A stretch of DNA of 64,000 nucleotides from assembly GCA_033032175.1 (NCBI GenBank), contig CM065319.1:14791018-14855017 (forward strand), read 5' to 3'. This DNA is from Saturnia japonica (lineage: Eukaryota; Arthropoda; Insecta; Lepidoptera; Saturniidae). Shown here piece by piece: positions 32,304 through 43,572 of the stretch. Position 1 is the first letter of the stretch. Each line of letters opens with the position of its first letter. The notes under the pieces are model-generated. The model searched no databases. It worked only from the letters and a program-made list of their open reading frames with translations, and had not been told where the DNA came from. The translations under genes were made by a program, and so were the position numbers.

Positions 32304-33490
32304 CATAACCCCGTAGAACAAAACACTAATTAAAAAAAACTGTTTGTTCCTGGTAATCTCCGAAACGGTTGTACCGATTTTGACAGGTTTCACTGGCAGA
32401 TAGCTGATGTTATAAACATACTTTAGACCATACTTTAAACCCAAAAAAATAATGGTACGATGAAACCCATTTTAACGAGAATCTTCGATTGAAAATTAGG
32501 GTGTTTTTTCGATATTAAGTCAAAATAAGGTGAAAAAATAAACATTTTAAATCATAAAAAGGTAAGTTTTCACCAAATTTCGTGAAAAAATAATGTTTTT
32601 AGATAAAGAAAAAAAACCAAGATCTTGGTTATTTGAATTTTTCACATAAATTTTGAGGTTATGTGAAAAAAGTGTAAAGAAAAAAGTTATAGATCTTTTC
32701 ATTACCTACAACTTTGCAATTTTACTTTTTTCCATAGAACTTGTAGTTTTGCCGGAAATCGAAATAAACCGTTTTTTACCCTTAATAACTCACCCCCTTC
32801 CACTTCCCGACCTCAGATCGCCAGTAAATTATTTTTCTTCCATTTTTCAATGGGTTTCATCCTACCAGTATTTTCTTTCACTTTTTACCATTTTCAAAGG
32901 CTCGGCCCTGGTCTACTTGGACTACTTTTACTTTAGAAAAAGAATTAGGAATCCGAAAAAAATAAGATATTGCAATATAAATTTCTATGTTTTATATATC
33001 CAAACCAATCATTAAAAGTAGAATGTGCAAGTGTAGATAGTACGAAAGCAATACCATATGTGATAATAGTACCAATAAACTACCAAATTGTGTGTTGAGA
33101 ACTATAATTCCGTTCCTCCATTTAAGATTTAAATGTGGTTTCGGAATCACAGAACAACTATCTATACAATTAATAAAATTGAAGTGTCTGTTTTTAAAGT
33201 AAAAATAACTGTATTTCACTAAATTCATATGAAAGTATGTACGATACCTATAACAAAAAGCCCATTTTTTAAATTTTTGTTTGTCTGTTTGTTCAAGTTC
33301 GTCAAGTTAATGTACTACATAATTATAGGCATTAAAAAGACCTACAAAAAAAGTCCGGGAGAGTATATATCTATCTAAGAACCATCCACAATAAGCATTT
33401 TTGTCTTTAAAATAGTCGGGAGCGGAGGAGCAAGATTTGCGCGGGCATTCTGTAGTCCACGTAAGCGAAGCCACGGGCACAGGTAGTTTA
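32304..33490 (-). repeat. Composite of lepidopteran interspersed repeats
   Basis: 32330-32460 has the GTTTGTTCCTGGTAATCTCC, GAAACGGTTGTACCGATTTT block. 32500-32560 (GATATTAAGTCAAAATAAGG, TGAAAAAATAAAC) and 33170-33300 (AAAATTGAAGTGTCTGTTTT) match 44470-44760. The right end is a minus-strand CTAGCTG-type head (GCGAAGCCACGGGCACAGGT at 33468-33487). Frames of up to 120 codons inside (32653-33015) are AT-rich and look random. Confidence 0.6.
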
Positions 33491-33920
33491 TAAATAAAAA
33501 CTTAATTTATAGTTAGTACAGGTTTTTATTGTAAACTTAAATAATGCATTCGCATAAGCAATAGACAAACGTTCGTTCCATAAAGTTTATAAACCTTTAT
33601 TAAGATTGAATTCAAGATTAAGAAATTTTAAGATTTAAATCACTGCCATAATCTTACGATTATTGCCTCACTTACATGCGTGCGATCGCTAATATAGTAA
33701 ATTGACTTATCTGATTAGAAATGTCAACCGGTGCAAGGAAAACCTAAAAGAACGGTTTTTTTAAACACCGGTAAAACCATATTCTCGATAGAAAATCAGT
33801 TTCAAACTATGTTTATGTCGTTCGTAATTAAACGAACCAAATAATTCCTTTATCACCTAAACCAAAATCCTTTTATGAGCTCTGTATTAAAGTTTGATAT
33901 ACATTATATATAATTGGTGA
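33491..33920. other. Unassigned AT-rich sequence
   Basis: No element or coding signal noted. Confidence 0.35.
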
Positions 33921-34522
33921 ACTGTAGTGAGTTTTTTTATTCCTTCATCGTAAATTGACAACCACTAATTAAACTTGATTATTTTTGCTATGTTGTGCTA
34001 CCGTCTATTTTACAGTACAATTATTTCAATTGGAAGCTGGATACGAAGAGGAATTGCTCGGTAAGTGGATATCTGGACATTCTTTCTCGGTGGTATTTAT
34101 ATCATACCTCCCGGGGAAATATAAGATCCGTAGGGAGACCAGCCCGCAGATTGGATTTTTCCACTAATTTTAAATACTTTATTGAAGGTTTTTATTTATT
34201 ATTAAAAATATTTTATGTTATTTAACACAAGCGATCATTTACTATAATCATTACATAATGCAGAAAACTATAAAATGTATATATAGCGAAGAAATAAAAA
34301 AAGACTTTGATTGGCCCATGAGATACGCGATTTTTTCTGCTTTATTTGGTCTTCACATCTGGAGAGTTCGTTATTTTTTCAGAAAATCTTATCATTATCT
34401 ATAATTACTTGTACGGTTTTACGATTAGTACTAATTGATGACATCACTATTTTAAAAACACAATAAACTAGCAACACATGAAATGTCAGTTTACTACGTG
34501 GGAATAAAAAAAACGCACTATA
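33921..34522. mobile_element. Rep-F MITE copy 2 (complete, with extra internal piece)
   Basis: Left end GTAGTGAGTTTTTTTATTCC and right end, reversed, ATAGTGCGTTTTTTTTATTC; inward the arms continue as GTAAATTGACA / GTAAACTGACA. The right half matches 24280-24430 (CAATAAACTAGCAACACATG). 34034-34155 has no counterpart in copies 1 or 3 and reads partly like an RTE C terminus (IRSVGRPARRLD). Confidence 0.8.
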
Positions 34523-34524
34523 GG

Positions 34525-37500
34525 TACCCACTATCCTTGTTTATCATTGTTAAGTGACTAAGCAGTGTCATATAGTTTGACTAATGATACTGTGATAAAT
34601 TTTTTAAACCAATAAATATGACAAAGGAGCAGGGTAACATAACAGTATACCATCAAAATATCAATCGCTTCTCCGGCAAAATATTAGATATAGAATTATT
34701 ATTACACAGAGAGAGACTAGAAATATTATGTTTTACAGAAACCTGGCTTAAACCTGATAAGATGATATTTAATATAACACACTTTTCAGTTGCTAGTGTT
34801 TATAATCGTACAATCGCTGTCGGTGGGGGTTGTATCATATTAACCAATAATAATATCAAATTTAAAGACAGAAAAGATATATGTAGTCTCTCAATAGATC
34901 GTATTTGTGAAGTGGCTTGTGCCGAGATGGATGGATTAATTGTATTATGTGTTTACAGACCTCCTTCATCAAATATATTACTATTTTTAGAAACTATGGA
35001 GGAAATATTAACGAGAATATTTAATATCAATAAGCCAGTTTTGATCTGTGGTGACTTTAATATAGATATTTTAAATTCGTCGCCAGAGGTTACTGCATTC
35101 ACATCGCTATTTAAGTCGTTTAACTTTGATCCGCTTTTTAATGAACCAACCAGAACCACGTTCCAAACTGCATCTTGTATAGACAACATTTTTAGTAATT
35201 TCAAAATCAATAGTAATGGCCTTATTACTGGAATACGGTCTGACCATAAAGGCCAACTTGTTGAAATAAACTGCTGTAGACCTAGCAGTGTTTGTAAGAG
35301 AACGGTTAGACTTATTTCAGACACTAGATTAGATCTTTTAAATGATAGCATTAAACATCAATTAACTGCAGAGGTTTTAGACGATATAGATCCAAATATT
35401 AACTACGGCAGCTTGTTTAATATCATAAGCACTGAATTTAGTAAACATTGTCCAACAAAGGTTATTAGTGTTAGGAAAGAAAATGTTTTTAGTGAATGGG
35501 CAACCAAAGGAATTATAAAAAGTAGAGATCGACTATATGATTTATATTATAGGAAATCATTGACGACTAGTGATTCATTTCATGCTTATGTTAGAGATTA
35601 TTCTAAAATATTTAAACGTGTTTGTGGAGCTGCAAAAGCGATATTTTTAAGAAATAAAGTTTTTAAATCTAGTAATAAGACTAAAACTGTTTGGCATATA
35701 ATAAATAAAGAAACAGGAAAATATAGGAAAAATGATAATTCGCTTAATCTAAACGTCGAGGGAGTACATATCTCAAACAGTTCAGAGGTTGCAACTGTTT
35801 TCCAGGATTATTTCACAAATATACCCTTAGTAGTAACAAAAAATATAATATCATTACCTCATGGCGCTGCATCACTTTTGGATAATCTTATTACACCTGT
35901 GGATTCTAAATTTTCTTTTACATATGTTAGTGCAGGTGAAATAATAAAGACTTTTAAACAATTAAACTTAAAAAATACTCAAGATATTTGGGGTATGTCA
36001 GTAATCGTAGTTCAGTCCATAATTGTCAATATTTCACCATATCTGGCTAATATATTTAATCAGTGCATAAAAATAGGGACTTTCCCTAATTTAATGAAAA
36101 TAAGTAAAGTAGTTCCTCTATTTAAATCAGGTTGTAGAAGTAATCTTGGAAATTATAGACCAATTTCTGTACTTCCGTCGATTAGTAAGATTTTCGAGAA
36201 AATTATGCTCAAGCAGCTAGTACAATATTTCAAAGCACAAGAGATTTTGGATAGACGGTAATATAGTTTCACAAAATCTAAATCAACCACTGACGCTGGT
36301 GCAACACTGCTAAGTCATATATATAGGGCTTGGGAGGAGACTCAGGATGCAATCGGTGTGTTCTGTGACCTCTCAAAGGCCTTCGACTGCGTTGACCACA
36401 GTACGCTTATACTTAAGCTAAAACACTATGGTGTGCGTGAAACTTCTCTCGACCTCCTAATTTCTTATTTAACAGAGCGCTGTCAGAAAATAAGTGTAAA
36501 TGGAGCAACCTCTTCGGGATCATTGGTTAGAGTCGGCGTCTCTCAGGGCTCGATTTTGGGACCATTTTTGTTTCTCGTTTATATAAACGATCTACCGTCC
36601 GTTGTTGAAAATGATGCTGACATGGTTCTTTTTGCAGACGACACTTCACTTATATTCAAAGTGAAAAGAATAGATTCGGAGCTTAGGCAATTAAACAACA
36701 CCTTATTTAAAATCTCTGAATGGTTTGCTTTAAATAATTTACTACTAAATGCAAACAAAACCAAATGTATGAGATTTGTCTTGCCCAATGTTCGGAGTGT
36801 TGATAGTAGTATCAAGATAGAAGGGAATTTAGTAGGCTTAGTTGATGGTACTGTCTTCTTGGGCATTACCCTTGATTCAAAATTACAGTGGGGTCTGCAT
36901 ATTAAAACTTTGGCGGGAAGATTACGTTCTGCTGCATTCGCAATACGCAAAATTCGCCAGTTAACAGATATTGCCACCGCTAGGTTAGTCTACTTCGCTT
37001 ACTTTCATAGCTTAATGTCTTACGGTATTTTGCTGTGGGGTTCAGCAGCTGAGGTAGATACCATATTTATATTACAAAAGCGGGCAGTTCGAGCAATTTA
37101 CAATATGATACCCCGCGAATCACTAAAGAACAAGTTCCAGGAATTTAGTATTTTAACTTTGACCTCCCAATACATCTTTGATAACATAATGTATGTCCGT
37201 AAAAACTTAGACAAGCTGGATTTGGTCAAAGATCAGCACAATGTAAATACTAGAAATAAAAATAAATTAGTCGTACCGTGTTTTGGACTTAGTAAGACTA
37301 ATAAAAGTTTTTTAGGTAATAGTGTTAGGTTCTATAACAAGATCCCGAAGCACATTACTGATTTACCTGACAACAAGTTCAAGGACCATGTCAAGCGGGT
37401 TTTACTGTCAAAAGGTTATTATAGGGTGGATCATTATGTGAATGATAGTGATGTCTGGAAGTGACTCCCTCACTGTGCATCCACTAATATATTATTACTG

Positions 37501-37684
37501 TACCTGTTATATTTGTAACATTTGTACAGTTAACAAAAAAAAAAGAGATAAACCCGATCGAGTTTCTTACCGGTTCTTCTCGATGTCTGGGATATTTTCC
37601 GAACCGGCAGTAGTGTTTTGACATCCATAAGTGCCTTTTTAGGGCCTAAATTGAATAAAGATTATTTTGATTTTTGATTTTGAC
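34525..37684 (+). mobile_element. Near-intact Jockey-like non-LTR retrotransposon
   Basis: Consists of a short leader (34525-34617), one long endonuclease-reverse transcriptase frame (34618-37464, one stop) and a ~220-bp 3' end closing with TTGAATAAAGATTATTTTGA and TTTTTGATTTTGAC, a (TTTTGA)-like tail. 3' ends of the same family lie at 9240-9425 (-), 54598-55094 (-) and 55265-55575 (+). No ORF1 (gag-like) frame precedes the endonuclease frame: a Rep-F MITE ends at 34522. The copy is thus either 5'-truncated just upstream of ORF2 or from a family with one frame. The exact 5' edge and target duplication were not resolved. Confidence 0.85.
34618..37464 (+). pseudogene. ORF2: endonuclease + reverse transcriptase, one internal stop
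   Basis: 948 codons plus a stop, broken only by TAA at 36259-36261 (codon 548), where RRQYGF-type sequence normally has glutamine: a CAA to TAA change. Frame 36262 onward continues in phase. APE-type endonuclease: HQNIN at 12-16, catalytic Glu in FTETWL (39-44), YRPPSS (113-118), CGDFNID (144-150), PTRTT (177-181), SCIDNIF (186-192), SDH (208-210). Reverse transcriptase: NYRPIS (512-517), motif A CDLSKAFD (583-590), motif B SQGSILGPF (642-650), catalytic FADD (672-675), then LNANKTK. C-terminal LLWGS and KRAVRAIYN blocks follow. Such proteins nick target DNA and copy their RNA in place in the nucleus. Motifs favour the Jockey/CR1 group; a tree would be needed to fix the clade. Confidence 0.92.
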
Positions 37685-38640
37685 TGTGTTAAAGTTATCC
37701 TAACGTTATTGTTAGAATCATAGTACAAAATTATGTTCAGAATTGCCACAAACGACTTCGTTTGACGGATCGGCTTCATGTTTGCGATCTGTATTGAACG
37801 GATCACTCGGCACCTAAATCGAATTTAAACATTTATCGGAGCCGGCAACTTCTATGCCATCAGAGTGCATGTTTTGCATGCAGGATATGGGTTCTCATTC
37901 AAAAGGATCTGGTTTCTGGAGGACACTGTGCACTAGAATAATGACTTAACTTAATAATAAAAACAAAGCACTTCATATGTTAAACTTTTAACTAAATCAA
38001 AAGAAAATTTAATTTCTTTTAATTTTTTTGAACCTAGTTGCTTACAAACCGTTTCTGATAATTGTAATCGGTTCACATCTCTAATTCTGATATAAGCTAT
38101 CGATAAGTTTGTGAATTAATTATGGTAAATATCTTCGTCAAAACATATTAAACTATTAATGGTATACAAATCCATTCGAAGAAAACAAATCATAACATAG
38201 TTGCTTTAAAGGTTACTTGCGAATACATGATTTACTAAACAAGCACCCACGCAATTCTCCGAGGAAATATAGGATATATTCGATTTCACAATTCACTAAC
38301 CAATATTTACGCAATATTATAATAATACGCGTCGCTTTTAAAAAGATTATTAGTTCTACATTCATACGTGTTTAAACTTAATGTTTATTTAGGTATCAGC
38401 CAGTATCCAGTTGCTGAGACGCTTGCAGATCGACATGATTTTTTTTTAAAAGATACTGTTCAACGCTTGGCCTGGCACATCTTATGGAAAGTGAAGACAA
38501 GGCCGAGAATATTACACGATCGTTCAATAAAAACCGATTCGCTCTTCTTTAGAAAATCGCTATGCTGTATGAATCAAGAAAAACAGACGCGGATAGTAAG
38601 TTCCATTCATTTGCGGTTCGCATAATGAACGAAGATGCAA
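37685..38640. other. Unassigned sequence
   Basis: An 85-codon + frame (38368-38625) has no familiar motif and no splice context I trust. CATTTGCGGTTCGCATAATG closes it. Otherwise AT-rich with no partner found. Confidence 0.35.
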
Positions 38641-39245
38641 ATCGTTTTGTGTTAATAAATAGATCATCAGTTACATATGGATGGAGACTCACACGGATGG
38701 TCTGATAGTACTGTGATGGAATAGAGAGACAGTGGAATTACTTGGTGTAGCTCCTGTGCACATTCACCAGAGTGTAGCCGATAGAACACTGAAATGCAAT
38801 CGATCTTACGCCAATTTTCCAGGCTATGCATTTTTGCACCTATCATTGATCCATCATCATCTATCACCAATTAGCTCGTCGATCGATAGAGTCCAGTGTA
38901 GCCAACTGATATTTGAGGGAACTGTCCCAAAGATGTCAACAATACTCAACAAATGTACATATTTGCGCTTGATACACATTAAGGATCTGCTCCGGTGTAA
39001 AGTATCGCTTCACCTTGAAAAGAATCCCCAATTTTTTGGCAGCTGTTTTAGCCTTGGTCTCAATGGATTAAATGCATTCCAAGGCTATCAGTGACCGGTA
39101 TGGTTACACTTTGAAGAGTTGGAGTAAATCAGAAAGGGTTTTGCGGAGAAAAGGCACGCCTGTGTTTTCTTTGCGTTGAACGTGACTAGGTTCGCATCAG
39201 CCCAAATGGATACGAACCTAAAAAATAAGTGCAAGCGGACGATCA
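38640..39245 (-). pseudogene. CR1-like LINE reverse transcriptase relic, minus strand
   Basis: Minus-strand translation in changing frames gives ANLVTFNAKKTQACLFSAKP (near 39180), then IETKAKTAAKKLGILFKVKR, YFTPEQILNVYQAQI, (V)EYC.HLW, LDSID, and FYRLHSGECAQELHQVIPLS at the left end. It mirrors 2040-2480 of the relic at 1776 and shares its ANLV(K/T)..TKTQACLFSAKP block, so both derive from one subfamily. Multiple stops. Confidence 0.75.
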
Positions 39246-39394
39246 TGGCGTCTCTTAGCTTGCTGATTTCATTCTTAGTGAATAATGAAGACTGATAAAG
39301 GACTACTGGTCTCTTGATGGTCGTTGTTGTTTTTAGATTGTACTGTTTTACCTTTACCTTAAATACTTCACATTATCAACTGGAGGAGAATTTA

Positions 39395-39643
39395 ACGAGT
39401 TAGAACAATAGAATTTTTAACAAAAAGAAACCAAACTTCAATAATTTTGAAGAGTTCCCTGGTTGGTGTATCTTCGAAGTTGAAGGTCCAATGGCAGTAT
39501 AAATAAAATGGGATCACCCTTGAGATATCCCCTTTACAACAAAAGAAGAAACATCTAAATCGGTTCATATGGCTGAAAATCCATGAAATAAAAAATACAT
39601 TCGTATTGACAACCTCCGTCTTTTTATGAAGTCAGTTAAAAAT
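39395..39643 (+). repeat. Rep-P copy 4
   Basis: GAATTTTTAACAAAAAGAAA, GGTGTATCTTCGAAGTTGAA, ATAAAATGGGATCACCCTTG, ATCTAAATCGGTTCATATGG, and terminal CAACCTCCGTCTTTTTATGA then AGTCAGTTAAAAA. Confidence 0.85.
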
Positions 39644-40014
39644 AGCATCTGTCTGGACGTTCAACTATTCTGAACCTACGCCAATTAAAATGACACACGA
39701 TATCTTGATCGGTTTCTGATTTCATATAATTACGTTTACCGTTTAGGGATAGATAGCGCAAAAAGTATAAATATAAAAAAGACACATATTTATTATTGTT
39801 AAACGAACTCAAACGATGTCGTAATGAATGGCAATTTTGTAATACCCATGAAGCCATTGGAAAAAACTACTTTTAACATATTATGATATCTGTGTGGTAC
39901 TTAATGGCTAAATGCGGCAAAAGCTTCAACTGAATAACCGGGAAGAATAAATATATTTTATGGAGAGCTGAATTCTTTTAAACCATCTGTGCCCCACGGT
40001 TCCGCCCTTATTTT
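39644..40014. other. Unassigned sequence
   Basis: Right end (ACCATCTGTGCCCCACGGTT, 39982-40001) in reverse is a CCGTGGGGCACAGATGG repeat end. Nothing else. Confidence 0.4.
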
Positions 40015-40395
40015 TATTCAACTAACTTTCCAAAGCGCCGCGCGCCGCGACGCCAACGCAGCAGTGTTAAAACGTGCGTTTCTAATGACTTGACTACACG
40101 CAACGTCTTGCCTGCGAACATGCCTGCACAAACCAGTTTGCGCAAGTAATAGCGTGCGTGTGGACAATAAGACGGTAGCTCGTGCAGGCGACTTATGCAA
40201 TAGTTAACATGCTGTAGATTGAACTTCACAGTTTTGGTTTACACGGTTTTGCCTGCGAGTTTACTCTCTGAACACTATGTTCTGTGGCTTGCACAATCCA
40301 GTTTGCACGTATTTACCTGCACGTGTGACCACTGTACGGTGTTCCGTCTTTTTTGTACAGTCATAAGAAGCAAGACGGTGTATGTAGCCAAGGCA
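40015..40395 (-). repeat. Rep-E copy 2 (minus) with CG-rich end
   Basis: Inverted copy of 3656-3950 (GCAAACTGGTTTGTGCAGGC, GCCTGCGAGTTTACTCTCTG, CTGCACGTGTGACCACTGTA). It extends further, into a CG-rich part (40026-40056, AAGCGCCGCGCGCCGCGACG). A 71-codon minus frame (40014-40229) runs through it and includes RKLVCAGMFAGKTLRV, matched by RKLVCVGILASKTVRM in copy 1; coding status unproven. Confidence 0.7.
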
Positions 40396-41420
40396 TTCGT
40401 CAAGCGGAGAAACGGATAATGACACGTGGAACGCGGGGCGGGGCGGTGGCTGTGCATGGGGTATACACGGTATTAGAAAACACTATATCTACAGATAAAT
40501 TTGCGTACTTTATCGCAAGTGATAAATAAGGATATCTAATGATAAATAAAATACTTTAATATAAATTATATTTTGGTCTTGATTTGAATGGTAAGCTAAT
40601 TAATACAATTTTGAAGAAAAAAAAAAGTAGCGAGTATAACTCGCGCTCTGAGGTTTCCGAGCTGTTTATATTACATACCGTATATTATTGTACCGTCTTT
40701 TACGTAAATATAGTTTATATATTATCCTTAATATATTAATTATAGACTTTTATTTTGAAATGCCGTATCTTTTTAAATTGTTAAACTACAAACTTTATTT
40801 TTTTACAACAGGTTTTGTACAGCAGCAGTTTTAACGCTTAGTGATTAATATTAATTTCAATATAAAGTGATCATATAAGGGTTCCATTTTTTCTTTATTA
40901 GGTACGGAACCTTAAAATTAATATGTTTAGGAAATATAGCAGATAAACGATAATAATAATAATTGCTAATATATCATTTATCAACTTGCGTCAACTTGAT
41001 ATTGTTTTTCCCCTCCCACAACCCACAAATATTAAGCTAGCCGAACACTCGCAATATTATTAGAGATTTCTGTATATTCTGATTTCGTTTAAACAATATC
41101 GGGAGGAGACATGGGTATTGACAATAATATTGATGTGTGCGGGTGCGTGACAATATTTTAGTTGAGAAAAAGTTTTCCGGGTAGACGAAGGCACTGCCGC
41201 GATGCAAAAATATTATACGAAAGCTGAATCTACAAGGAAATTTGTGTTGATAACCATATTGAATAGAATTTATTAAATCTTGGGAAACATTACCAGAATT
41301 ATAGTGTACTTACGTCTTTCGATGCATATAAAAGCCAAGAAAAATTGTAAGCTGGATAAGTTGCTCAATATTTATTTTTAAAAAAAATTGGTTGCCTGTA
41401 AAGTCGGTATACGGGCGAAA
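40396..41420. other. Unassigned sequence with a small inverted structure
   Basis: 41040-41150 has CACTCGCAATATTATT against AATAATATTGATGTGTGCGG, an imperfect inverted pair ~85 bp apart that also echoes 41925-41975. No coding frame. Confidence 0.4.
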
Positions 41421-41606
41421 GTTTTACGTGACAACGACTTTATGTCTGTCTCTCTCGCTCTTAGGCGGGCTAACCATGCCCGAGTGGAAGGGACGCGTGC
41501 CTCTCACTCGCTCTCATTGTGAGCGCATAACGTGAGCGGAGCGTAACGCAGTTTCTTGAAGTGTCACCCGGCAAACCAATTTATAAGACGTTGTCACGTC
41601 AAAAAA
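41421..41606. mobile_element. Short TIR element, ~185 bp
   Basis: TTTTACGTGACAACGACTTT on the left, and on the right TTTATAAGACGTTGTCACGTCAAA, in reverse TTTGACGTGACAACGTCTTA. Interior is less AT-rich (CTCTCACTCGCTCTCATTG). Non-coding; a MITE-like call from the inverted ends alone. Confidence 0.55.
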
Positions 41607-42098
41607 AGATGTATTAAAGAAGGTTATAAATTAAAATCATCTTCTGTAAATTGTAGTTTATTTGATAGATTTATTTATTTATCATAACATTTTATGATTG
41701 AATTCAGTTTTTTTTTCATACAATCTTTAATTCCATGTTTCTTTCTTGGATGCTTTTTTTTATTCAATAATGTTAGTACAGTAATCAATGCAACTACTTT
41801 TCTATTTTCATCATGTTTAACACTTGCATACGATCAAGCTACAATGCGTTACTGAGTCAGTTTTATTATAAAAATTGTCAAAAATATTGCGTAGTATGCG
41901 GGGCGATTAAATTGTTCAATATTATTGCAACGCAGCATTCCCAATAACATTTTGTGTGTGCGAGTAACCTTAAGGAGGATCGCGCTCACAGTGATTCGAC
42001 TATAGCAGCGCGTTAGTGGTACGAGGTGGTGTGAGCGACGCGGTCAGTCAGAGGGTTTCAGTAGTGATTTTGTTTATTTGTTGTTGATTTAATTTTGT
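41607..42098. other. Unassigned sequence
   Basis: 41940-42060 is GC-richer (GAGGATCGCGCTCACAGTGA, GGTGTGAGCGACGCGGTCAG) without a readable frame. Confidence 0.35.
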
Positions 42099-42461
42099 AC
42101 TAGCGATCGCCCTAAAGTTGAAATTCGACCAGCGATTTTTTGATAATAGACATGTTTGACATGACATGTTCATTGACATTTGCAGTATTCATGAACCTAA
42201 ACATTGAGTATTATATAAATCACTTGCTGTCACTGATCGTTGAGTGACAATGTCAATATTTTGGGGGGTCTAAGTTCGATGGCACTGGTCTTGTTAGGAT
42301 TCGCAGTATTAATTTAATATATTAGTAACAGATATTATAGATAAATTTTAGCTTTCTGCACTCCTTCTCCATATAAACTTTAACCATGACAAATCTGCCA
42401 ATCAAAGCCTTCCGTGCACGTAATATGCTTAAAAAGGGGTAGAAAGCTTTTGCTTCACGTA
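42099..42461 (-). repeat. Rep-B copy 4 (minus, full length)
   Basis: Begins on the + strand with ACTAGCGATCGCCCTAAAG and ends AGCTTTTGCTTCACGTATTA; contains CATGACATGTTCATTGACAT, a short local duplication not seen in other copies. Confidence 0.85.
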
Positions 42462-42477
42462 TTAATATACAGATAAC

Positions 42478-43125
42478 TAGTGGTGTGCCCGCAGCTTCAC
42501 ACGCATTTCTTACTACGCTATAATTATTTAAATCCCTTTATTTTTACTCATAATGTTGACAATTCATATGCCGTATCAATTGAGGATTGGCGTGTATGTA
42601 CTAGATGGAAAGACGACCTAATAAAGGTCGCTGGGAGCCGTTGGGTGCAGGCCGCACAAGATCGGTCGCTCTGGAGATCTATGGGGGAGGCCTATGTTCA
42701 GCAGTGGACGTCCTGCGGCTGAAATGATGATGATGTATGTCCCGTGTACAATTTTCATCTAAATCGCTTAAAAACTATTATTCTAATGTACACTTTCTAA
42801 TGCATTATTAACAATTCTTATAGCCTCTCAATTATAGTATGATGTATGTTTCCCGTCTACATGATGAAAATTAAACTTTTTGAATTACTTTTTTTTGACA
42901 ATATATACTGCCATTTCAAATTCACAAAACGGTTGTCATGGAAGCTGATATTTCCCTCTTACATACTTTCATCTCCTATTTTTTACCCTTAAAGTTTTAT
43001 TTTAGCTACAAAAAGTACCCTATGTCCTATATCCAAAATTCATTAAAATTGGTTTAGCTGTTTAGGCGTGAAAACGTAACAGACAGACAAAGTTACTTTC
43101 GCATTTATAATATTAGTATGGATAT
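42478..43125 (+). repeat. CTAGCTG-head repeat, long copy interrupted by an RTE tail
   Basis: Starts ACTAGTGGTGTGCCCGCAGC and ends TTTCGCATTTATAATATTAG plus TATGG, the complete head and tail. TTGACAATTCATATGCCGTA is followed by the RTE fragment; the host text resumes with ATGATGTATGTCCCGTGTAC. Confidence 0.8.
42575..42740 (+). mobile_element. RTE-type LINE 3' end nested in the repeat
   Basis: One frame gives the usual RTE C terminus: W.DDLIKVAGSRWVQAAQDR, SLWRSMGEAYVQQWTSCG then stop at 42722, followed by AAATGATGATGATG. Typical of lepidopteran RTE elements; about 40 residues kept. Confidence 0.85.
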
Positions 43126-43572
43126 TCTATACACTCAGTTTTTGTTAAACAAATGAACGTAAAGAGAAAATTAATATCATCTAAGATCAAAATTATATTC
43201 AGTGTTCAAAATTAATAATATAATCAATATTACAGCCTGTAGGATTATAATAACCGTGTTTTCAAATTCAATTAAAGAAAGATGAGGGAGAAATAATTAA
43301 CTCTTTCTTTGTTCATGTACATACTAAAACAAAATATATTAAAGGTAATTTTACCAGAGAAACAAGATGTAACTTTGATTTTTATACAGTAAATTTATCA
43401 AAAGGTCCATCAAGGCTTTTATTATGCCTACGACAAATAAATTGAATAGATCTATAGTGAAGCCTAGAAAATGTTTTGAAACGGTTGATCAATTATTAGC
43501 TATCAAATATAGCAGACAAGTAATTTTAAAAGTGGACTGTGAAAATTAATTGTAGATTCGTATTTTTTATCG
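43126..43572. other. Unassigned AT-rich sequence
   Basis: No element or coding signal recognised. Confidence 0.35.

Noticed and set aside
32653..33015. 120-codon ORF as a gene
   Set aside because: Composition-driven frame (Phe/Ile/Leu/Tyr-rich) within repeat-derived AT-rich DNA, no recognisable motif.
34953..37000. Minus-strand ORFs of 132 codons at 34953-35351 and 36579-36977
   Set aside because: Shadows of the LINE endonuclease-reverse transcriptase frame on the opposite strand.
38368..38625. 85-codon ORF as an exon
   Set aside because: No recognisable motif and no paired exon or clear splice frame around it.
40014..40229. 71-codon minus-strand ORF as a host gene
   Set aside because: Lies wholly in Rep-E, whose other copy has a related but different frame; better explained as repeat sequence.
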